A stretch of DNA of 64,000 nucleotides from Actibacterium sp. MT2.3-13A (GCF_018139985.1 NZ_JAGSOU010000014.1:28377-92376), one strand, 5' to 3'; counted from the first letter of the stretch, positions 42,960 through 52,305 are shown. Notes: a model not told the origin generated them from the letters alone. A program made the numbers and translations.

Positions 42960-44387
42960 ATGAACTTCGTCGTCTTCATCAACGGTCTGGTCCTCGTGTT
43001 CTTTGCGGCGCTGATGGGGGGCGATGCGATCATTTTTCACGGCACGGCAGAAGTGTTCGGCATTTCCGCCGTGCTGGTCGGCCTGACCGGAACCCTTCTG
43101 AGCCTGTCTTCCTGGTCATCCTTTCCCGAACTCCACCGGCTGCATACCTTCGTGTTGACCTCTTCGGTCTGGCTGACGGCGGCCGTGGCAGGAGCCGTGC
43201 CGCTCTACCTGTGGTCCCTCTCCCCCGCCGACGCCCTGTTCGAGGCGATGTCGGGCATCACCACCACGGGCTCGACCGTGATGACCGGCCTCGACACCAC
43301 CCCGCGCGGGATCATCTTGTGGCGGGCGCTGCTGCAGGCGGTCGGGGGAATCGGGTTCATCGTCACCGGCATCGCACTTCTGCCGATCATGAAGGTCGGC
43401 GGCATGCAGCTGTTCCGCACCGAAAGCTCCGACAAGGGTGAGAAGGAACTGCGAAGCGCGGTGCTCTTTGCCTCGGCCTCGCTGCAAATATACGTCGGTC
43501 TCATGGCTCTGTGCGCGTTGATCTACATGGCAGGCGGCATGAGTTTCTTCGATGCGGTGACCCATGCGATGACGACGCTCTCCACCGGCGGCTATTCGGG
43601 CTACGATTCCTCCTTCGGCCATTTTCAAAGCCCGTTTCTGCAATGGTCCGCCACGCTGTTCATGCTGCTCGGGGCGCTGCCTTTCGCGTGGTATATCCGG
43701 GGCGTCTACCGGGGCTCGCTCCGCAGTGAACAGGTCAGCGCGATGCTCCGGAGCCTTGCGGTCGTGATCGGCGTCATGTCCCTATGGCTCACCCTGACAA
43801 AGGGCATCGACCCGCTGGATGCGCTGCGGCTTGTCGCGTTCAACGTTGTGTCTGTCGTCACAACGACGGGCTACGCGACGACTGACTACACGCTGTGGGG
43901 GCCGTTCGCCGTCACGGCTTTTTTCGTGCTGACTGCCGTTGGCGGCTGCACCGGATCCACCGCGGGCGGCGCGAAGGCCATGCGCTGGCTTCTGTTTGGT
44001 CGCGCGCTGCGCGCGCTGATCACGCAAATCGGTTCGCCGAATGTCGTGACTTCCATCCGTTACGAAGGACGGCGTGTCGAGGATGATGTGATGAGCGGCG
44101 TTATTTCCTTCTTTGTCCTTTACGCCGTGACCTTCGGGATTCTGGCCGTCGTCTTGACCTATCTGGGTCTCGATATCGCATCTGCGAGCAGCGGGGCCCT
44201 CACGGCCTTGGCGAATGTCGGCCCTGGCGTCGGCGCAGTGATCGGCCCGGCTGGGAATTTCTCCAGCCTGAGCGATGCCGCGAAACTGGTGCTGTTCTTC
44301 GGGATGTTCCTCGGGCGGCTCGAATTGTTCACCGTCTTTGTCTTGTTTACCCGATTGTTCTGGAGGGAGGTCGGGGGCCGTCACTGA
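42960..44387 (+). CDS. trkH: K+ uptake membrane subunit, TrkH type
   Basis: 475 residues, also with four SKT pore repeats, but with TrkH/TrkG filter loops: GITTTGSTVMTG, TTLSTGGYS, VTTTGYATTDY and LANVGPGVG. TrkH normally pairs with the double-RCK TrkA, which is absent here; only the KtrA-type gene stands in the cluster. The ATG follows GAAGCT-type weak ribosome signals 11 bp after ktrB. Codon use looks less GC3-biased than in the glm and nuo genes. It could work as a second pore gated by the same RCK ring, or with a TrkA encoded elsewhere. Confidence 0.9.
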   Translation: MNFVVFINGLVLVFFAALMGGDAIIFHGTAEVFGISAVLVGLTGTLLSLSSWSSFPELHRLHTFVLTSSVWLTAAVAGAVPLYLWSLSPADALFEAMSGITTTGSTVMTGLDTTPRGIILWRALLQAVGGIGFIVTGIALLPIMKVGGMQLFRTESSDKGEKELRSAVLFASASLQIYVGLMALCALIYMAGGMSFFDAVTHAMTTLSTGGYSGYDSSFGHFQSPFLQWSATLFMLLGALPFAWYIRGVYRGSLRSEQVSAMLRSLAVVIGVMSLWLTLTKGIDPLDALRLVAFNVVSVVTTTGYATTDYTLWGPFAVTAFFVLTAVGGCTGSTAGGAKAMRWLLFGRALRALITQIGSPNVVTSIRYEGRRVEDDVMSGVISFFVLYAVTFGILAVVLTYLGLDIASASSGALTALANVGPGVGAVIGPAGNFSSLSDAAKLVLFFGMFLGRLELFTVFVLFTRLFWREVGGRH

Positions 44388-44564
44388 GGGCCGCCCGGGC
44401 AGTTCTGCACTCGCGTTGTGCGCCCGTGGCCTGGACCCCTGAACTTGAGGGCAGTCGGGTCTCTGGTCACTTCCCGGCCAAACACTTGAGAAACCGGCGG
44501 CGGGCGCCAATCCGCGCGCCCAGCAAGGGCGCGCACGCCGCAGCGTCCTCCTTCGGGCGAGCGG

Positions 44565-45764
44565 TCAGCCGGCCTGATGCACGGCGCCGACCTCGGCGCG
44601 GATGATCCGGGCGATCAGGGCGCAGTCCTCGGGGCTGAAGGTCAGCGGCAGGCGCAGGTCCAGAAGACCCGCCAGAACCGCCTCGGTCCGCGCCAGCGGC
44701 GCGGGGTCCGCGTAGCGCCACTGGTCGTATTTCGAGGTGAAACCCGCGGGCTCCGCCGCGCCGAACCATTTCAACTCAACCCCGCGCGCGGCGCAGCGCG
44801 CGACCACCTCGCGCACGCGCGCCGCCGGCCAGCCGCGCAGCAGGAACTGGAAGGAGGAGCCGACGTAACGCTCGGCCTCCGGGCGCGGGATCAGGCGCAG
44901 GCCCGGGGTCTCGGCCAGCCCATCCTCCATCGCGCGGTAGAGACGGTTCCAGCGCGCCACCTGCTCGGGCAGGATCCTCAGCTGCGGGCGCAGGATCGCC
45001 GCACGCAGGTTGTCCATCCGGCCCGAGACGTTGGGCACCTCGTAGCGCAGCGTCTCGAAGACCTCGGGCGGCGGCGCGGCGCGGTGGCGGTCGTAGAGCA
45101 TGTAGGAGCCAGACAGCAGGATCGCGCGCGCCATGAGATCGGCGTCGTCCGAGACCAGCAGCCCGCCCTCGCCCGAGTTCATGTGCTTGTAGGTCTGGGT
45201 CGAATAGCAGCCGATCACCCCGTGCCGCCCCGAGGGCACGCCGCCCCATTCCGCGCCCATCGTGTGCGCGCAATCCTCGACCACCCGCACCCCCGCGCCG
45301 TCGCACAGCGCCATCAGCCGGTCCATGTCGCAGATATGCCCGCGCATGTGGCTGAGCAGCAGCACCCGCGCGCCGGTTTCCGCGATCCGGCGCGCGAGAT
45401 GGTCGGGGTCGATGGTCAGGCCCTCGGTCACCTCGACGAAGACGGAGCGCGCGCCGAGGCTGGCGATGGCGCCCGGCACCGGGGCGAGGGTGAAGGCGTT
45501 GGTCAGCACCGCGTCGCCCGGCCCCACGCCCAGCGCCCTGAGCGCGCAGCCCAGCGCGTAGCCGCCCGAGGCCACGGCCAGGCAGTAGCGCGCGCCGGTG
45601 AAAGCGGCGAATTCCTCCTCCAGCAGCGCGGTTTCCGCCACCTCGCCGGGGGCGGTGTTGTAGCGGTGCAGCCGGCCGTGGCGCAGCACCCGGACCGCGG
45701 CCTCGATCGCCTCTTCGGGGATCGGCTCCTGCTGGGTGAAGCTGCCAGTGAATGTCTCGCGCAT
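44565..45764 (-). CDS. DegT/DnrJ/EryC1/StrS-family PLP aminotransferase
   Basis: 399 residues. The catalytic PLP-lysine is K193 in STQTYKHMNSGEGG, with EDCAHTMGA holding the PLP Asp and SGGYALGCALRAL the phosphate site. These enzymes aminate nucleotide-linked keto-sugars (or oxidise/dehydrate them) in surface polysaccharide or antibiotic sugar synthesis. No other sugar-nucleotide gene accompanies it, so the substrate is open. Start: ATG at 45764, before the conserved FTGSFTQQEPIPEEA region. It is separated from gph by repeat copy 3. Confidence 0.87.
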   Translation of the reverse strand: MRETFTGSFTQQEPIPEEAIEAAVRVLRHGRLHRYNTAPGEVAETALLEEEFAAFTGARYCLAVASGGYALGCALRALGVGPGDAVLTNAFTLAPVPGAIASLGARSVFVEVTEGLTIDPDHLARRIAETGARVLLLSHMRGHICDMDRLMALCDGAGVRVVEDCAHTMGAEWGGVPSGRHGVIGCYSTQTYKHMNSGEGGLLVSDDADLMARAILLSGSYMLYDRHRAAPPPEVFETLRYEVPNVSGRMDNLRAAILRPQLRILPEQVARWNRLYRAMEDGLAETPGLRLIPRPEAERYVGSSFQFLLRGWPAARVREVVARCAARGVELKWFGAAEPAGFTSKYDQWRYADPAPLARTEAVLAGLLDLRLPLTFSPEDCALIARIIRAEVGAVHQAG

Positions 45765-45858
45765 GGGGCCTCCGTTGGCGGAAGAGTGCGGCGCGGCGCG
45801 GGCAAGGTCAATCGCGGCGGGCCCTGCCCTGGCGTCACGCGCCCCGCCGGCGTTGCGC

Positions 45859-45892
45859 CGCCTCCGGCGGGGATATTTGAGTCCAGAAGAAA
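45859..45892 (+). repeat. Intergenic repeat element, copy 3
   Basis: CGCCTCCGGCGGGGATATTT followed by GAGTCCAGAAGAAA, sharing the first 20 bases exactly with copy 1 (630-663). It lies between gph and the DegT gene, both on the minus strand, so it faces against their transcription. Confidence 0.6.
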
Positions 45893-45895
45893 GGC

Positions 45896-46564
45896 TCAGT
45901 CGCCGAGGATGGCCCCGGCGAGGTCGTAGAGGTCGGCGTAGTCGTCGAGCAGCGCCTCGGGGGCGAGATCGGCCACCGCGCGGCCGGCCGGGCCGAAGGT
46001 GACCAGCGCGCAGGGCACGCCGGCGGCGCGGGCGGTGGCGCGGTCGGTCTCGGTGTCGCCGATCAGCATGGAGCGCGCGGCGCTGCCGCCGGCGCGTTCC
46101 ACCGCGGCGCGGTAGGGCGCCGGGTCGGGCTTGCGCACGGGCAGCGTGTCGGCGCCCACCAGCGAGGCGAAGAGGCCGCGCACGCCGAGGCGCGCGAGCA
46201 GGGTCTCGGCCAGCCCCTCGGGCTTGTTGGTGCAGATGCCGAGAGCGAAGCCGCCCGCCCGCAACCGCTCCGCCGCCTCCACCGCGCCGGGGTAGAGCGT
46301 GGTGAATCGGTCGATATGGGCGCCGTAATGGTCGAGAAGAAAGGGAAATTGCGCGTCGACATCGGCCTCCGACCAGCCCGGGCGCACGCGATCGAACCCC
46401 AGCCGCAGCATGGCGCGGCCACCGTGGAAGGCGGTGCGCTGGTCCGCGCGCGGGTCGAGAGGCGCGCCCAGGCCGAGGCCCTCGAAACAGGCGTTCGCCG
46501 CGGCGATCAGGTCGCCGCTGGTGTCGGCCAGCGTGCCGTCGAGATCGAAGATGACCGTGCGCAT
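45896..46564 (-). CDS. gph: HAD-family phosphatase, probable phosphoglycolate phosphatase
   Basis: 222 residues. Motif I DLDGTLADT (nucleophile Asp7, acid Asp9), motif II ICTNKPEGLAETLL, motif III KPDP and IGDTETDRATARAAGV are complete, with a helical cap (about 15-85). It probably dephosphorylates 2-phosphoglycolate, as Gph does, but related HAD enzymes act on other small phosphates. The ATG at 46564 has GAGGGG upstream. It is divergent from glmU, so both promoters share the 125 bp between. Confidence 0.87.
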   Translation of the reverse strand: MRTVIFDLDGTLADTSGDLIAAANACFEGLGLGAPLDPRADQRTAFHGGRAMLRLGFDRVRPGWSEADVDAQFPFLLDHYGAHIDRFTTLYPGAVEAAERLRAGGFALGICTNKPEGLAETLLARLGVRGLFASLVGADTLPVRKPDPAPYRAAVERAGGSAARSMLIGDTETDRATARAAGVPCALVTFGPAGRAVADLAPEALLDDYADLYDLAGAILGD

Positions 46565-46689
46565 ATGTCCCCTCTTGGCGTCTTTCCGCCGATGGATGAA
46601 ATCTGGCGAAACGCCTTTTGATCCGCGCCGCCCTTGCGGACGGCCCCCACCCCGATAAAAGGTGCGGCGACGGAAGAAAAGGGGCGCGC

Positions 46690-48048
46690 ATGCCGACAGC
46701 ACTGATCATCCTGGCCGCGGGCCAGGGCACGCGGATGAACTCGGACCTGCCGAAGGTCCTGCACGAGGTCGCAGGCGCGCCGCTGCTGGCGCATGCGATG
46801 CAGGCCGGCTGGGCGCTGGCGCCCGAGCGCGTGGTGGTGGTCGCCGGTCACGGCGCGGACGCGGTGGACGCCGCGGCGCGCGAACATGACCCCGAGGCCG
46901 TCGTCGTGCAGCAGGAGGAGCAGCTGGGCACCGCGCATGCGGTGGCGCAGGCGCGCGCCGCGCTGGAGGGGTTCGCCGGCGACGCGGTCGTGCTCTACGG
47001 CGACACGCCCTTCATCCGGCCCGAGACGCTGGAGGCGATGGCCGAGGCGCGCAGGACGCATGACGTGGTGGTGCTGGGCTTCGAGGCCGCCGATCCCGGC
47101 CGCTACGGCCGGCTGGTGACCGAGGGCGAGGCGCTGGTCCGCATCGTTGAGTTCAAGGACGCGAGCGACGCGGAACGCGCCATCCGCCTGTGCAACTCGG
47201 GCGTGGTGGCGGCCGATTGCGACACGCTGTTTTCGCTGATCGCGGCGGTGGGCAACGACAATGCCGCCGGCGAATACTACCTTCCCGACATCGTGGAGAT
47301 CGCGCGCGCCCGCGGCCTGTCGGCCGGGGTGGTGCGCTGCGCGGAGGCCGAGACGCTGGGCGTGAACACCCGCGCCGAACTGGTCGCCGCCGAGGCCACC
47401 TTCCAGGCCCGCGCCCGCGCCGCGGCTCTGGAGGACGGTGTGACGCTGGTCGCGCCCGAGACGGTGCATTTCGCCCATGACACGGTGATCGGCCGCGACG
47501 CCGTGGTCGAGCAGAACGTCGTCTTCGGTCCCGGCGTGACGGTGGAGACCGGCGCGCGGATCCGGGCGTTTTCGCATCTCGAGGGCTGCCATGTCTCGCG
47601 CGGGGCGGTGGTCGGGCCCTATGCCCGGCTGCGCCCCGGCGCGGAACTGGCCGAGGACGTGCATGTGGGCAATTTTGTAGAGATCAAGAACGCCGTGCTG
47701 GACGAGGGTGTAAAGGCCAACCACCTGTCCTATATCGGGGACGCCCATATCGGGGAGGCCAGCAATATCGGCGCCGGCACCATCACCTGCAACTACGACG
47801 GCGTGTTCAAGCACCATACCGAGATCGGCGCGCGCGCCTTCATCGGGTCGAACACGATGCTGGTGGCCCCGGTGCGGGTGGGCGACGGGGCGATGACGGC
47901 CTCGGGCTCGGTGATCACGCAGGATGTGCCCGACGGCGCGCTGGCGCTGGCCCGCGCCCGGCAGGAGGTCAAGCCCGGCCTCGCCCGGCGCTTCTTCGAG
48001 AAACTCAGGGCCGCCAAGGCGCGGCAGCAGCAGAAAGAGGCCGAATAA
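46690..48048 (+). CDS. glmU: Bifunctional GlmU (GlcN-1-P acetyltransferase / GlcNAc-1-P uridyltransferase)
   Basis: 452 residues. The N-terminal uridyltransferase has LAAGQGTRMNSDLPKVLH and YGDTPFI. From about 250 the left-handed beta-helix of hexapeptide repeats carries the acetyltransferase site (YARLRPGAEL, NFVEIKNA, TITCNYDG). It makes UDP-GlcNAc for peptidoglycan and lipopolysaccharide. The ATG at 46690 is preferred over earlier in-frame codons because it starts the conserved fold. Its stop and the glmS start share one base (TAATG). Confidence 0.96.
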   Translation: MPTALIILAAGQGTRMNSDLPKVLHEVAGAPLLAHAMQAGWALAPERVVVVAGHGADAVDAAAREHDPEAVVVQQEEQLGTAHAVAQARAALEGFAGDAVVLYGDTPFIRPETLEAMAEARRTHDVVVLGFEAADPGRYGRLVTEGEALVRIVEFKDASDAERAIRLCNSGVVAADCDTLFSLIAAVGNDNAAGEYYLPDIVEIARARGLSAGVVRCAEAETLGVNTRAELVAAEATFQARARAAALEDGVTLVAPETVHFAHDTVIGRDAVVEQNVVFGPGVTVETGARIRAFSHLEGCHVSRGAVVGPYARLRPGAELAEDVHVGNFVEIKNAVLDEGVKANHLSYIGDAHIGEASNIGAGTITCNYDGVFKHHTEIGARAFIGSNTMLVAPVRVGDGAMTASGSVITQDVPDGALALARARQEVKPGLARRFFEKLRAAKARQQQKEAE

Positions 48049-49877
48049 TGTGTGGTATCGTCGGGGTTCTGGGCACCCATGAGGTCGCGCCGATCATCGT
48101 CGAGGCGCTGAAGCGGCTGGAATACCGCGGCTATGACAGCGCCGGCATCGCCACGCTGGACGACGGCCGGCTCGACCGGCGCCGGGCGGTGGGCAAGCTG
48201 GTGAACCTGTCGGACCTGCTGGTGCACGAGCCGCTGCGCGGCAAGTCCGGCATCGGGCACACCCGCTGGGCGACCCACGGCGCGCCCACCGTGGCCAACG
48301 CCCACCCGCACCGCGCCGGCCCCGTGGCCGTGGTGCACAACGGCATCATCGAGAATTTCCGCGAGCTGCGCGCCGAGCTCGCCGCCGAGGGCATCGATTT
48401 CCAGACCGACACCGACACCGAGACCATCGCCCTGCTGGCGCAGCACTACCTGTCGCGGGGCCTGAGCCCGCGCGAGGCCGCCAAGCGCACCATCGCCCGG
48501 CTGGAGGGCGCCTTCGCCCTGTGCTTCCTCTTCGAGGGCGAGGAGGACCTGCTGGTCGCCGCGCGCAAGGGCTCGCCGCTGGCCATCGGCCACGGCGAGG
48601 ACGAGGGCGAGATGTATGTCGGCTCGGATGCCATTGCGCTGGCGCCGATGACCGACCGGATCACCTATCTCGAAGAGGGCGACTGGGCCGTGGTCACCCG
48701 CGAGGGCGCCCGGATCTACGACGCCGAAGGCCACCAGGTCACGCGCGAGACCCGCACCATCCAGATCGAGGCCACGCGCGTCGAGAAGGCCGGGCACAAG
48801 CATTTCATGGCCAAGGAGATCGCCGAGCAGCCGGTGGTGCTGGCCGATGCGCTGTCCCATTACCTCAGCGCCAGCGGACAGGAGATCGCCCTGCCCGGCG
48901 ACGGCATCGATTTCTCCGGGGTGCAGCGCATCTCGATGGTGGCCTGCGGCACCGCCTACCTCGCCTGCCTGACCGCGAAATACTGGTTCGAGCAGATCGC
49001 CCGCCTGCCCGTCGATGTCGATATCGCCTCGGAATTCCGCTACCGCGAGCCGCCCGTGCCCGCGGGCACGCTGGCGATCTTCGTCAGCCAGTCGGGCGAG
49101 ACCGCCGACACGCTGGCCGCGCTGCGCTATGCGAAAGGCAAGGCCGCGCGCATCGTCTCGGTGGTGAATGTCGCCGAAAGCTCCATCGCGCGCGAAAGCG
49201 ACCTGGCGCTGCCCATCCATGCCGGGGTGGAGATCGGCGTGGCCTCGACCAAGGCCTTTACCTGCCAGCTGACGGTGCTGGCGCTGCTGGCGCTGAAGGC
49301 GGCGCAGGCGCGCGCGGAAATCACCGCCGACGACCTGGCCGACCGGCTGTCGGCCCTGCGCAACCTGCCGGGGCTGATGAACATCACGCTGGGCCTCGGC
49401 GAGGAGATCGAGGCCGTCGCCCGCCGCCTGGCCGAGACCCGCGACGTGCTGTTCCTGGGCCGTGGCGAGATGTTCCCGCTGGCGCTTGAAGGGGCATTGA
49501 AACTCAAGGAAATCAGCTACATACACGCCGAAGGTTATGCATCTGGCGAACTCAAGCACGGCCCCATCGCGCTGATCGACAAACATGTGCCGGTGATCGT
49601 GATCGCGCCGCGCGACCGGCTGTTCGACAAGACCGTGTCGAACATGGAAGAGGTCATGGCCCGCGGCGGCAAGGTGGTTCTGATCACCGACGCCAAGGGC
49701 GCCGCGGCCGCGGGCGACGGGGTCTGGCGCCGCATCGTTCTGCCCGAGGTGGAGGACATGTTCGCCCCCATCCTCTACGCCCTGCCCGCGCAGCTTCTGG
49801 CCTATCACACGGCGGTGGCGAAAGGCACGGATGTGGACCAGCCGCGCAACCTGGCGAAATCGGTAACCGTGGAATGA
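48048..49877 (+). CDS. glmS: Glutamine--fructose-6-phosphate aminotransferase
   Basis: 609 residues. After removal of Met, Cys1 of CGIVGVLG is the glutaminase nucleophile. The first 240 residues are the Ntn glutaminase, followed by two SIS domains (VACGTAYLACL, SQSGETADTLAAL) and the C-terminal KSVTVE that closes the sugar site. It makes glucosamine-6-P, the entry to the GlmU pathway. No glmS ribozyme-like leader can fit, since glmU directly abuts. It overlaps the AlkD-like gene by 4 bp. Confidence 0.96.
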   Translation: MCGIVGVLGTHEVAPIIVEALKRLEYRGYDSAGIATLDDGRLDRRRAVGKLVNLSDLLVHEPLRGKSGIGHTRWATHGAPTVANAHPHRAGPVAVVHNGIIENFRELRAELAAEGIDFQTDTDTETIALLAQHYLSRGLSPREAAKRTIARLEGAFALCFLFEGEEDLLVAARKGSPLAIGHGEDEGEMYVGSDAIALAPMTDRITYLEEGDWAVVTREGARIYDAEGHQVTRETRTIQIEATRVEKAGHKHFMAKEIAEQPVVLADALSHYLSASGQEIALPGDGIDFSGVQRISMVACGTAYLACLTAKYWFEQIARLPVDVDIASEFRYREPPVPAGTLAIFVSQSGETADTLAALRYAKGKAARIVSVVNVAESSIARESDLALPIHAGVEIGVASTKAFTCQLTVLALLALKAAQARAEITADDLADRLSALRNLPGLMNITLGLGEEIEAVARRLAETRDVLFLGRGEMFPLALEGALKLKEISYIHAEGYASGELKHGPIALIDKHVPVIVIAPRDRLFDKTVSNMEEVMARGGKVVLITDAKGAAAAGDGVWRRIVLPEVEDMFAPILYALPAQLLAYHTAVAKGTDVDQPRNLAKSVTVE

Positions 49878-50554
49878 CGGTCGAGGAGGCCCTCTCCGCC
49901 CTGCGCGCCGAGGCCGAGCCGGGCAAACCCGCCGAAATGGCCGCCTATCACAAGGTGGACCGCCCCTATCTGGGCGTGGCCAACCCGGTGATCGACCGGC
50001 TGGCGCGCGAATGGCGGCAGGCGCTGACGCTGGAGGAGCGTCTGGCGCTGGCGCAGGGCCTGTGGGAGACCGACATCCACGAGGCCCGCATCGCGGCCGC
50101 GAAGCTGCTGACCCAGGCCCGCATCCGCCCCGACGACGGCGCCGCCTGGGCGCTGATCAAGGCCTGGGTGCCCGAGTTCGACGCCTGGGCCGTCGCCGAT
50201 CACGCCGCCGTCGCCGGGCAGAAACGCCTGCTGGCCGATCCCGCCCGCGTTGAGGAACTGGAGGGCTGGACGCGCTCCGACAATCTCTGGACCCGGCGCG
50301 CGGCGCTGGTGATGACCCTGCCCTGGACCAAGCAGAACCACCCCAAGCCGCGCGATCTGGAGATCCGCGACCGCGTGCTGGGCTGGGCCGCCGGCTATGT
50401 CGATGACCCGGAATGGTTCATCCAGAAGGCCGTCGCGTGGTGGCTTCGGGAGCTGTCGAAACACGACCCCGAGCGCACGCGGGCCTTTCTTGAGGAACAT
50501 GGCGGGCGCATGAAACCCTTCGCCCGCCGCGAAGCCGGGAAGTATCTGGACTGA
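49874..50554 (+). CDS. DNA alkylation repair protein, AlkD-like HEAT-repeat glycosylase
   Basis: 226 residues, all-helical HEAT-like repeats of the AlkC/AlkD family (PF08713). FDAWAVADH and WTRSDNLWTRRAALV correspond to the AlkD segments with the DNA-contacting Trp and catalytic Asp. It should excise positively charged 3- and 7-alkyl purines without base flipping. It overlaps the glmS stop by 4 bp, so it is the third gene of the glm operon. The functional link to glmU/glmS is unclear. It is convergent with the acyl-CoA synthetase gene. Confidence 0.88.
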   Translation: MTVEEALSALRAEAEPGKPAEMAAYHKVDRPYLGVANPVIDRLAREWRQALTLEERLALAQGLWETDIHEARIAAAKLLTQARIRPDDGAAWALIKAWVPEFDAWAVADHAAVAGQKRLLADPARVEELEGWTRSDNLWTRRAALVMTLPWTKQNHPKPRDLEIRDRVLGWAAGYVDDPEWFIQKAVAWWLRELSKHDPERTRAFLEEHGGRMKPFARREAGKYLD

Positions 50555-50644
50555 GGCGCCGATACCCTTGCCCTCTCAACACCAACAGAGGGCAGCGCCC
50601 GGCCCGGCGCGCTCCGGGCGGACATATTCCAGCGGCGGCGAAGG

Positions 50645-52243
50645 CTAGTTCGGCCGCAGCGCCCGGCGCAGAATCTTGCCGGTGGCCGTCATCGGCAGGC
50701 TGTCGTGGCGGTCCACCCGGCGCGGGGCCAGGTGCGGACTGACATGGTCGCGCACCCGCTGGATCAGTTCCTGCTCCAGCCCCTCCCACTCCGCGCCCTC
50801 GCGCAGCACCACATGGGCCACCACCACCTCGGTGCGCAGCGGGTCGGGCTCGCCCACCACGGCGGCCATCACCACGTCAGGATGGCCGACGAGGCAGTTC
50901 TCGATCTCAGACGGCCCGATCCGGTAGCCCGCCGAGGTGATCACGTCGTCATCCCGCGCGACGTAGGTGTAGAGACCGCCCTCGTCGCAGACGCCCAGAT
51001 CGCCCGTGCGCAGCCAGGGCCCATGGAATTTCTCGGCCGTCTTCTCGGGCAGGCCCCAGTATTCCAGGAACATCACCGGCGTGCCGCGCCGGATGCAGAT
51101 CTCGCCCACCTCGCCGGGCGGGACGGGCTGCCCCTCACCATCGAGGATCGCCACATCCGCCCCCGGCACCGGGCGGCCCATCGAACCGGGGCGCGTCGCC
51201 ATCAGCCCGGGCACCGAGATGATGAAGATGTTGCACTCGGTCTGGCCGTAGATCTCGGAGATCTCCACCCCCAGCGCCTGCCGCCCCCATTCCAGCAGCT
51301 CCGCGCCCAGGCTCTCGCCGCCCGAGCTGATGGAGCGGATCTCCACCCCCTCGGGCACCGGCGCGGGGCGCATCAGCTTCAGCGCGGTGGGCGGAAGGAA
51401 GAGGTTGCGGATCTTCAGACGCTTGATCAGGGCCCAGGCCTCGGCCGGGTCGAACTTGCGCATCCGCAGGCTGACCAGCGGCACGCCGTGATAGAGGCAG
51501 GGCATGGCCAGGTCCATCAGTCCGCCGATCCAGGCCCAGTCGGCCGGGGTCCAGCCGCAGTCCCCGTCTTGCGGGAAGAATCGGTGGTGCAGTTCGATCG
51601 AGGGCAGATGCCCCAGAAGGAAGCGGTGCGCGTGCAGCACGCCCTTGGGCGGGCCGGTGGTGCCCGAGGTGTAGATCAGCACCGCCGGATCGTCGGCGGC
51701 GGTGTCCTCGGGGCGCGGCAGCGGCTGGGCGGCGGCGATTTCCGCCCAGAAGTCGCGCGCGCCACCGTCGATGGACAGGACCTCGGCCATGTCCGGCAGG
51801 TCGGCACGGATGCCGTCGAGCTTCTCCACCCCGCCGGCATCGGTCACCACCAGCCTGGTGCCGCTGTCCGACAGGCGGTAGCGCAGCGCGTCGTCCCCGA
51901 AGAGCGCGAAAAGCGGCAACAGAACCGCGCCCAGCTTGTAGGCCGCGAAATGGGTGATCAGGACCGCAGGCCCCTGCGGCAGCAGCACCGCCACCCGGTC
52001 GCCCTTGCCCACGCCGGCGTCCGCCATCACGCTGGCCAGCCGGTCGGAGGCATCCTTCAGCTCGGCGTAGCTCCAGCGCCGGTCGCCGTCCGAGGCGTCG
52101 ATCAGCGCCACCTTGTCGGGCACCTCGCGCGCCCAGCTGTCGCAGCAGGCCTCAGCGATGTTGAAGCGCTCGGGAATGTCCCAGCGGAACGCGGCGCGCA
52201 TCTCCTCCCAGGTCCCGGGTTGCGCGATCAGGCGGCGGTTCAT
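50645..52243 (-). CDS. AMP-dependent acyl-CoA synthetase (acetyl/medium-chain type)
   Basis: 532 residues of the ANL superfamily. [12 protein letters not shown] (P-loop A3), EIYGQTECN (A5), RTGDLG (A7) and the C-terminal catalytic Lys in [12 protein letters not shown] are all present. It resembles ACSM/medium-chain or propionyl-type synthetases, making an acyl-CoA from a short or branched carboxylate, ATP and CoA. The exact acid is not visible. Its promoter carries the same TGAAC-N4-GTTCA operator as the leucine operon, which suggests a branched-chain or fatty acid (inference). AAGGGAGGG precedes the ATG. A weak repeat-like motif (about 50610-50640) follows the stop. Confidence 0.9.
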   Translation of the reverse strand: MNRRLIAQPGTWEEMRAAFRWDIPERFNIAEACCDSWAREVPDKVALIDASDGDRRWSYAELKDASDRLASVMADAGVGKGDRVAVLLPQGPAVLITHFAAYKLGAVLLPLFALFGDDALRYRLSDSGTRLVVTDAGGVEKLDGIRADLPDMAEVLSIDGGARDFWAEIAAAQPLPRPEDTAADDPAVLIYTSGTTGPPKGVLHAHRFLLGHLPSIELHHRFFPQDGDCGWTPADWAWIGGLMDLAMPCLYHGVPLVSLRMRKFDPAEAWALIKRLKIRNLFLPPTALKLMRPAPVPEGVEIRSISSGGESLGAELLEWGRQALGVEISEIYGQTECNIFIISVPGLMATRPGSMGRPVPGADVAILDGEGQPVPPGEVGEICIRRGTPVMFLEYWGLPEKTAEKFHGPWLRTGDLGVCDEGGLYTYVARDDDVITSAGYRIGPSEIENCLVGHPDVVMAAVVGEPDPLRTEVVVAHVVLREGAEWEGLEQELIQRVRDHVSPHLAPRRVDRHDSLPMTATGKILRRALRPN

Positions 52244-52262
52244 CCGTTCCCTCCCTTGGAAA

Positions 52263-52276
52263 TGAACACGCGTTCA
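52263..52276. promoter_or_regulatory. Inverted-repeat operator TGAAC-N4-GTTCA upstream of the acyl-CoA synthetase gene
   Basis: TGAACACGCGTTCA, the same 5-bp arms and spacing as at 40350-40363. It starts directly after the -10 box and ends about 20 bp from the ATG. Confidence 0.65.
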
Positions 52277-52305
52277 GTTGTCGACCCGCGCGCCGCCACT
52301 GTCAA
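52277..52305 (-). promoter_or_regulatory. Sigma-70-type promoter of the acyl-CoA synthetase gene
   Basis: On the minus strand: perfect TTGACA (52305-52300), 17 bases, then GACAAC (52282-52277) as a weak -10. The layout matches the ivd promoter, including the operator abutting the -10. Confidence 0.55.

Noticed and set aside
47950..48048. glmS ribozyme/riboswitch before glmS
   Set aside because: glmU coding sequence runs directly into the glmS start, leaving no leader; such ribozymes are typical of Firmicutes.
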